Shown here: in pieces, positions 1 through 4,012 of the stretch | How the letters are laid out: each line of letters opens with the position of its first letter | How positions within the stretch are numbered: position 1 is the first letter of the stretch | Source of the DNA: Clostridiales bacterium UBA1777 | GTDB taxonomy: Bacteria; Bacillota; Clostridia; Oscillospirales; Oscillospiraceae | DNA length: 5,584 nucleotides | NCBI GenBank assembly: GCA_002315275.1 | Contig: DCGN01000135.1 | Location: 5,583-11,166 of the forward strand | Reading direction: 5' to 3' | Notes under the pieces: generated by a model | Told to the model about the DNA's origin: nothing | Databases searched by the model: none | Seen by the model: the letters and a program-made list of their open reading frames with translations, nothing else | Made by a program: the position numbers and the translations under genes

Positions 1-38
1 CAGAGGTGTGAGACAGCCGCTTATACCTCTGCTTTTTT
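1..38 (+). terminator. Intrinsic terminator of an upstream gene outside the window
   Basis: CAGAGGT at 1-7 pairs with ACCTCTG at 25-31, and the stem can extend inward to about 11 bp with two G-U pairs. A run of six T follows at 33-38. This is the form of a rho-independent terminator for rightward transcription entering from the left edge. The gene it ends is not in the window, and the hairpin could extend further left than can be seen. Confidence 0.65.
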
Positions 39-89
39 ACTTTTTCGGAAATAATTACTTATTATTATAAAGAAAAGAGATAAAACCGC

Positions 90-118
90 TTGAAACGGAA
101 TTTCTATTGGGTTATAAT
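90..118 (+). promoter_or_regulatory. Sigma-A promoter of the parvulin gene
   Basis: The -35 box TTGAAA (90-95) and -10 box TATAAT (113-118) are separated by exactly 17 bp, close to the housekeeping consensus. An A/T-rich stretch at about 49-85 lies upstream and could act as an UP-like element. Transcription would start near 125, leaving a leader of about 45 nt before the ATG at 170. The promoter comes directly after the terminator at 1-38, so it marks the start of a new transcription unit. Confidence 0.8.
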
Positions 119-169
119 AACACAGTCTGTAAAATCAGGCATAATAGTTATTAAAAAGGATGACATGAC

Positions 170-1726
170 ATGAGCGCATCAACCGAAAGAAAAAATCGCA
201 TAGCCGCGAAAGAAGCCGGTACCGACAAGAAGACGCTGGCACAGCTTGAGGAAGCCGAAAAGAGGGCCAAGAGCAAGCGCAAGTGGACGTTTGGTACGAT
301 AGCCGTTCTGGTTCTTATCGCCGTTATTATTCTGCTGGACTCCAGCTTCCTTTACCGGGCGACGACAGCCGTCACGATCGGAGACGAGAAGTACTCTCCC
401 TCGGAAGTGGATTACTATTACGTTCAGCAGTTCTACAACTTCTACGAGACCTACGGCAGCTACGCAAGCTATATCGGCCTTGACCTCACCTACGGTCTTT
501 CCGACCTGAAAAATCAGGACTGCACCTTCACCGAAGAGGGCTCCTGGAGAGATTACTTCCTCGATGCCGCATACACCCGCATGCAGACTGTTCAGGCCTG
601 CGTTGAGTATGCAAACGAGAACGGCATTACCCTCGATGAGGAAGAGCTCGCCGAGATAGACGCGGATCTTGCGACCCTTAAGGATACTGCCAAGGAATAC
701 GGCTACAGCTCTGCCAACAAGTACCTCGCCGCAAACTACGGCGAAGGCGTTAACACTAAGACCATCCGCAAGGTCACTATAGACGAGACCCTCGCGGCAA
801 AGGCAAGCTCCGCATATGTTGATTCCATCGAGTACACCGATGAGCAGCTCGCTGAGGAGTATGCAACTCTCGCCGATACCTATGATGTTATCGAATACAT
901 CAGCTACTTTGTTGAGGCAGAGTCCGTAGAGTCCGCCGATACCGACGGCAACACCTCCTCCGCTCCCACAGAGGAGACTCTCGCTGCCGCAAAGGCCACC
1001 GCAGGCTCCATCTACTCCGCATACCGCAAGTCCGATAAGAAGATCACCGTTGAGCGCTTCAACGAGGCTGTCAAGTCCGCTGTTGCCGATGCAGAGACCG
1101 TTGAGTCCACCGAGGCAAGCGCAGCCAATCTCGGCGAGTTCGCAGAATGGGTCGGCTCCGATGCACGCGTGGACGGCGACGTCTACATGTTCGAGAATTC
1201 CTCCGAGACCGGTTACTATGTTGTTGCCTTCATCTCCAGAGACCGCAATGACTACGCTATGAAGCAGGTCCGCCACATCCTCATCAAGGCTGTTGCCTCC
1301 GATGACGGCACCTATACCGACGAGGCAAAGGCCGAGGCTCTCGCAAAGGCCGAGGAGATCCTTGCCGAGTTCAACGCGGGCGATAAGACCGAGGATAGCT
1401 TCGCGGCTCTTGCCGTTGAGTATTCCGAGGATACCGGCTCAGCTGCCGACGGCGGCCTCATGGAGACTGTTGCAAAGGGCGTTACCGTTGAAGAGTTCGA
1501 TGCATTCTGCTTCGCAGATCATCAGTACGGCGACACCGCCATCGTCTACGGCGAATCCAGCTCCTACGCAGGCTACCACGTGATGTTCTACATCGGCGAC
1601 GGCCAGAGATACTGCGACTACATTGCAGAGTACAACCTCTCCGCCGAGGATGCAAACGAGTGGCTCGAGGGCCTGATGGCTGACCTCACCGTTACCGAAG
1701 GCTACGGCAAGCGCTTTGTAGGCTGA
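170..1726 (+). CDS. Membrane-anchored parvulin-type peptidyl-prolyl isomerase (SurA/PrsA-like foldase)
   Basis: The 518-residue protein probably catalyses cis-trans isomerisation of prolyl bonds and helps exported proteins fold outside the membrane. A basic cytoplasmic tail of about 38 residues is followed by one hydrophobic segment (about 41-57). No lipobox cysteine is present, so it would be a signal-anchored protein rather than a PrsA lipoprotein. Residues 65-230 form a helical, SurA-N-like region that is Tyr-rich at 81-109. The parvulin domain covers about 365-475: RHILIK (368-373), EDTGSAADGG (420-429) and GYHV (468-471) are family hallmarks. Residues 240-355 resemble a second, degenerate parvulin unit. 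The start is supported by AAAAGGA at 154-160, nine bases before the ATG. The gene is monocistronic or leads into tcdA. The family call is firm. The exact orthologue name is not, so no symbol is given. Confidence 0.88.
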   Translation: MSASTERKNRIAAKEAGTDKKTLAQLEEAEKRAKSKRKWTFGTIAVLVLIAVIILLDSSFLYRATTAVTIGDEKYSPSEVDYYYVQQFYNFYETYGSYASYIGLDLTYGLSDLKNQDCTFTEEGSWRDYFLDAAYTRMQTVQACVEYANENGITLDEEELAEIDADLATLKDTAKEYGYSSANKYLAANYGEGVNTKTIRKVTIDETLAAKASSAYVDSIEYTDEQLAEEYATLADTYDVIEYISYFVEAESVESADTDGNTSSAPTEETLAAAKATAGSIYSAYRKSDKKITVERFNEAVKSAVADAETVESTEASAANLGEFAEWVGSDARVDGDVYMFENSSETGYYVVAFISRDRNDYAMKQVRHILIKAVASDDGTYTDEAKAEALAKAEEILAEFNAGDKTEDSFAALAVEYSEDTGSAADGGLMETVAKGVTVEEFDAFCFADHQYGDTAIVYGESSSYAGYHVMFYIGDGQRYCDYIAEYNLSAEDANEWLEGLMADLTVTEGYGKRFVG

Positions 1727-1744
1727 GCTTTTTGAAAATGAACC

Positions 1745-1774
1745 GATACGCCCCGACCCCGGGGCGTATCTTTT
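1745..1774 (+). terminator. Intrinsic terminator or attenuator between the parvulin gene and tcdA
   Basis: GATACGCCCC (1745-1754) and GGGGCGTATC (1761-1770) form a perfect 10-bp GC-rich stem with a 6-nt loop, followed by TTTT at 1771-1774. The T tract is short, which may make termination incomplete. It lies 19 bases after the parvulin stop codon and ends just before the tcdA ribosome binding site. Confidence 0.7.
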
Positions 1775-1790
1775 ACATCGGGAGATATTT

Positions 1791-2498
1791 ATGGAAGAGA
1801 GAACGCTGAGAGCGGGAATGCTGCTCGGAGAGAGCGCAATGGAAAAGCTTAAGAGAAGCCACGTGGCCGTGTTCGGCCTCGGAGGAGTGGGCTCATGGTG
1901 CGCGGAGGCGCTGGCGCGCTCCGGCGTAGGCCGACTCACGCTCGTGGATCAGGACACCGTCGGCGAGAGCAATATAAACAGACAGCTCTGCGCATCCTAT
2001 CCGACAGTCGGCAGGAGCAAGACGGAGGTCATGGCGGAGAGGATAAGAGCGGTCGCGCCCGATGCAGAGATAACCGCGATAAACGGCCACTACGAGGCTA
2101 CAGAGCGCGAAAGATTTTTTTCCGACTATGACTACGTTGTCGATGCGATCGACCTTGTATCCTGCAAAATAGACCTCATCATGACCTGCCGCGAGCGCAA
2201 TATTCCGATAATCTCAGCGCTCGGCACGGGAAACAAGAAGGACGCGTCGCTGCTCGAGATAACCGATATCTCGAAGACACGCGGCTGCGCGCTGGCGAGA
2301 GTTGTGCGCAAGGAGCTGAGGGCGAGAGAGGTTGAGCATCATCAGGTGGTGTACTCTCCGGAGGAGCCGATGGAGCCGCTTCAGCTCGAGGCACCGCCTC
2401 CGGGCAGGAGAAGCGTTCCGGGATCGCTCATATGGGTTCCCGCAACGGCGGGCATGCTGCTGTGCCAGCATGTAGTGACGGAGCTTGTTAAGGACTGA
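1791..2498 (+). CDS. tcdA: tRNA threonylcarbamoyladenosine dehydratase (TcdA/CsdL, ThiF/E1-like superfamily)
   Basis: TcdA uses ATP to dehydrate t6A at position 37 of ANN-decoding tRNAs into its cyclic hydantoin form (ct6A), which supports decoding accuracy. The 235-residue protein shows the E1-like nucleotide-binding loop GLGGVGS (29-35), the acidic LVDQDTV strand (51-57), NINRQ with its conserved arginine (61-65), DAID (118-121), and the GTGNK loop (145-149). The C-terminal GSLIWVPATAGMLLC (211-225) is also typical of the family. The length suits the shorter Gram-positive members; the E. coli enzyme is about 268 residues. The N-terminal pattern RAGMLLGESAMEKLKRSHVAV matches the family start, and GGGAG at 1780-1784 lies six bases before the ATG. 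No promoter is visible in the 64-base gap, so expression probably depends on read-through from the parvulin gene. It cyclises t6A, so it acts on the product of the TsaBDE pathway; those genes are not in the window. Confidence 0.93.
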   Translation: MEERTLRAGMLLGESAMEKLKRSHVAVFGLGGVGSWCAEALARSGVGRLTLVDQDTVGESNINRQLCASYPTVGRSKTEVMAERIRAVAPDAEITAINGHYEATERERFFSDYDYVVDAIDLVSCKIDLIMTCRERNIPIISALGTGNKKDASLLEITDISKTRGCALARVVRKELRAREVEHHQVVYSPEEPMEPLQLEAPPPGRRSVPGSLIWVPATAGMLLCQHVVTELVKD

Positions 2499-2574
2499 AG
2501 ACCCGTTTTTTCGTCGTTTTGCTGTATTGTGAGCGCGCGTTTCATTCATAATTGACAAAAAAACGCTCTAAATT

Positions 2575-2586
2575 GAACGATTGTTC
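2575..2586. promoter_or_regulatory. LexA-box-like palindrome
   Basis: GAACGATTGTTC has the GAAC-N4-GTTC core of the Gram-positive LexA operator (B. subtilis type, CGAAC-N4-GTTCG). The flanking bases are T on both sides instead of the preferred C and G, so the match is to the core only. It lies 24 bp upstream of the -35 box at 2611, in the intergenic region before the double-glycine peptide gene. Function as an SOS operator is an inference. It may be a chance palindrome or a site for another dimeric regulator. Confidence 0.3.
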
Positions 2587-2610
2587 TATATTTTACGGGC
2601 CGCTTTAAAC

Positions 2611-2639
2611 TTTACAAAGCAAAAGGGTTGTGTTATACT
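2611..2639 (+). promoter_or_regulatory. Sigma-A promoter of the double-glycine peptide gene
   Basis: TTTACA (2611-2616) and TATACT (2634-2639) are spaced by 17 bp, each with one mismatch to consensus. The predicted start is near 2646, giving a leader of about 200 nt before the ATG at 2845. No better-spaced pair was found in 2499-2844; the perfect TTGACA at 2552-2557 lacks a good -10 box. Confidence 0.7.
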
Positions 2640-2645
2640 CCATCT

Positions 2646-2844
2646 CGTGGAAGATTTTTCCCAGGTGCTCAGAGTACGGAATCGGCCGGTCAAAAAAGTT
2701 TTCATAATTTACGAAAAAATACAGTACCTTTTCCGAAGTCCTTCGTATAAACATATGAAAGCGAAGAGAGAGACATCTCTCGCAAGACTGACTGCCGAAT
2801 TCCGGCAGCGTAAAAAATCAAAAATTTTTTAAGGAGAAAGAAAA
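2646..2844 (+). other. Long 5' leader of the double-glycine peptide mRNA
   Basis: About 200 nt lie between the predicted transcription start and the peptide ATG. It contains a GAGAGA/TCTCTC hairpin (2766-2781) and a CTGCCG/CGGCAG hairpin with a 5-nt loop (2792-2808). An A/T-rich unpaired stretch then runs to the AAGGAG ribosome binding site at 2831-2836. I do not recognise any known riboswitch or T-box consensus in it. A weak 25-codon reading frame (2755-2832) ends on the ribosome binding site. The rest of the intergenic interval (2499-2610) holds only the LexA-like palindrome and an unremarkable A/T-rich tail after tcdA. No clear terminator is visible after tcdA. Confidence 0.4.
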
Positions 2845-3099
2845 ATGGCAGATTTTGAGAAGAATCAGGTTAATGACGAAGAACTCGATAACGTTTCCGG
2901 CGGCGCAAACATGAGCGGCGATGTCGGCGGCACCTGGCTGTACAAGTTTGAGTACCAGGAGGCTCCCGGCCGTTTCAAGAGCGTAGTCAGCAAGGTAAAG
3001 TACAGAACCGAAGCCAGAGCAAGAAGAGCAGGCACCATGGCTCGCTTCAAGTACCTCTCCAAGAAGGCATCTCCCCTGGTCGTCTTCGAGCAGAGATAA
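2845..3099 (+). CDS. Small double-glycine leader peptide (bacteriocin or secreted-signal precursor candidate)
   Basis: The 84-residue product has an acidic leader of 20 residues ending in EELDNVSGG. This places Glu at -8, Leu at -7, Val at -4 and Gly-Gly at -2/-1, as in leaders cut by C39-peptidase ABC exporters (PCAT). Cleavage would release a 64-residue core with 14 Lys/Arg against 5 Asp/Glu (net about +9) and no cysteine. That excludes lanthionine, sactipeptide or disulphide types. The middle (about 52-74) is rich in Arg, Lys and Ala and could form a basic amphipathic helix. AAGGAG at 2831-2836 lies eight bases before the ATG, an excellent site. The gene has its own promoter and terminator. 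No exporter, immunity or modification gene lies nearby, so the maturation partner must be elsewhere. I do not recognise the core; antimicrobial, signalling or adhesive roles are all possible. Confidence 0.75.
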   Translation: MADFEKNQVNDEELDNVSGGANMSGDVGGTWLYKFEYQEAPGRFKSVVSKVKYRTEARARRAGTMARFKYLSKKASPLVVFEQR

Positions 3100-3133
3100 C
3101 AGCTTACTTAAACAGCACTTTCCGTATAAAAGT

Positions 3134-3168
3134 AAAGGGTATGAGATCGGTTGATCTCATACCCTTTT
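3134..3168. terminator. Bidirectional terminator between convergent genes
   Basis: AAAGGGTATGAGATC (3134-3148) and its exact complement (3153-3167) form a 15-bp stem with a GGTT loop. TTTT at 3165-3168 serves rightward transcription from the peptide gene. On the opposite strand the stem ends in TTT followed by ACTTTTAT, so it can also stop leftward transcription of the gene ending at 3188. Confidence 0.88.
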
Positions 3169-3187
3169 AGCTTGTTCTGTTTGCTTA

Positions 3188-3871
3188 TCAGCGGATCACG
3201 TCAAACGTGCCGCCGCACTCGATGACATCGAGAGCCTTCTTCTGGTAGGAGCCGCCGAAATGCCACTCCGCCTGAAGCGCATAGCTTGCCTCGGAGCCCG
3301 AAGCGAGATTGACCGTAAAGGTCTTTGAGCCGAAAACGGTGTTCAGCAGGGCGTTGCCGTCATAGGTGACGTCCTTGCTGTCGATAACGGCGTACTGGTC
3401 GCCGACGCTTAGCATGATCGAGCCGGGTATGCCCTTCATATGAAGCGCATAGGAGTCCGCGCTGACGGTGACGGTTATCTCCACCTGAGAATCGCTGATC
3501 GCCCTTGCCTGCCAGTCAACCTTGAGGTTGAGATTAACTCCCGTGTCGGACTTGAAGCTGCCCGAGGAGATGAGCGTGCCGGCGGGCTCGGGAGTGGGTG
3601 TCGGGGCTGGAGTGGGAGTAGGCGTGGGCGTCGGTGTCGGGACGGGAGTGGGAGCGGGAGTTGCCGCCGGAGCCTGAGTGACAACGGGCGCTGCGGTGGG
3701 AGCGGGGGTCACGGGTGCTTCTGTCGCAATGGGCGGCGTGGGAAGCTCGACGGCGGGCTCGCTGTCGTCATCCTTGGCGGCATCGGAGCTTACGAGCCAT
3801 GTGCAGATAACTGCTACGATAAGCAGAAAAACCACGATGAAAAGCATAGTGAGCACTTTTCTTTTGTTCAT
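3188..3871 (-). CDS. Signal-anchored extracytoplasmic protein with Pro/Thr-rich linker, function unknown
   Basis: The 227-residue protein has a short basic start (MNKRK) and a hydrophobic segment at about 7-27. An acidic patch (KDDDSE, 33-38) and a long Ala/Pro/Thr linker (about 41-98) follow, with strict alternating xP dipeptides at 71-96. The C-terminal domain (about 99-227) is rich in Ser, Val, Thr and Gly, with an alternating pattern that suggests beta structure. The sequence around Cys23 (VAVIC) has Ile at -1 and fails the lipobox rule, so a lipoprotein is unlikely. The layout fits a membrane-anchored protein whose folded domain is held away from the membrane or within the cell wall by a flexible spacer. 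I do not recognise the C-terminal domain. AGGAGG at 3880-3885 on the minus strand is eight bases from the ATG, fixing the start. It is transcribed alone, in the same direction as dnaE but behind the dnaE terminator. Confidence 0.85.
   Translation of the reverse strand: MNKRKVLTMLFIVVFLLIVAVICTWLVSSDAAKDDDSEPAVELPTPPIATEAPVTPAPTAAPVVTQAPAATPAPTPVPTPTPTPTPTPAPTPTPEPAGTLISSGSFKSDTGVNLNLKVDWQARAISDSQVEITVTVSADSYALHMKGIPGSIMLSVGDQYAVIDSKDVTYDGNALLNTVFGSKTFTVNLASGSEASYALQAEWHFGGSYQKKALDVIECGGTFDVIR
3584..3661 (-). repeat. Hexanucleotide-period coding repeat for xP dipeptides
   Basis: Thirteen consecutive xP dipeptides, mostly TP with single AP, VP and EP variants, are encoded in 78 bases. On the plus strand this appears as degenerate GGNGTN units. 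Third-position variation between units shows the tract is old rather than freshly expanded. It could still change length by slippage or unequal recombination. Confidence 0.75.
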
Positions 3872-3901
3872 ATATTATTCCTCCTGTTTTTTCTCGCATC
3901 T

Positions 3902-3930
3902 TTTATATCACAAACTTGCCGAAAAGTCTA
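3902..3930 (-). promoter_or_regulatory. Probable sigma-A promoter of the Pro/Thr-linker protein gene
   Basis: Read on the minus strand, TAGACT (3930-3925) and TATAAA (3907-3902) are 17 bp apart. They match the consensus at 4 of 6 and 5 of 6 positions. The start would fall near 3895, about 24 nt upstream of the ATG at 3871, which leaves room for the AGGAGG site. The -35 box is weak. The strong dnaE terminator just upstream makes a local promoter necessary. Confidence 0.5.
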
Positions 3931-3944
3931 CCGAGCGGGGAGAG

Positions 3945-3996
3945 AGTTTAATAAAAATAAAGATAAGCGGAGCACTCGCGCTCCGCTTATCTTTAT
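3945..3996 (-). terminator. Intrinsic terminator of dnaE
   Basis: A 17-bp perfect stem (arms 3957-3973 and 3980-3996) with a 6-nt loop contains the GC-rich block AAGCGGAGC. On the minus strand it is followed by a T-rich tract (TTTTTATTAAA). It lies 16 bases beyond the dnaE stop codon and separates dnaE transcription from the gene at 3188-3871. On the plus strand the stem is followed by few T residues, so it is best read as a leftward terminator. Confidence 0.88.
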
Positions 3997-4012
3997 ATCA
4001 AATATGGAACGC

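Noticed and set aside
179..1276. A 365-residue open frame on the minus strand inside the parvulin gene
   Set aside because: It lies wholly antisense to a well-supported gene. Its Gly/Leu/Val/Cys-rich low-complexity product is what the complement of this gene's strongly biased codons would give. It has no ribosome binding site or family motif.
2552..2557. A perfect -35 box TTGACA
   Set aside because: At spacings of 15-19 bp the best -10 candidate (AACGAT) matches only three of six positions. The pair at 2611-2639 is much better.
2531..2568. A hairpin (GAGCG or GCGTTT pairing with AAACGCTC) as the tcdA terminator
   Set aside because: The stem is short, the loop is long, and no T tract follows on either strand.
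2581..2832. An 83-residue plus-strand frame in the intergenic region
   Set aside because: It begins at TTG, has no ribosome binding site, and runs through the predicted promoter at 2611-2639. Only its last 25 codons (from ATG 2755) are worth a separate, low-confidence mention.
3799..3807. A lipobox at Cys23 of the Pro/Thr-linker protein
   Set aside because: The residue before the cysteine is Ile, not Gly, Ala or Ser, and the cysteine is inside the hydrophobic segment rather than at its end.
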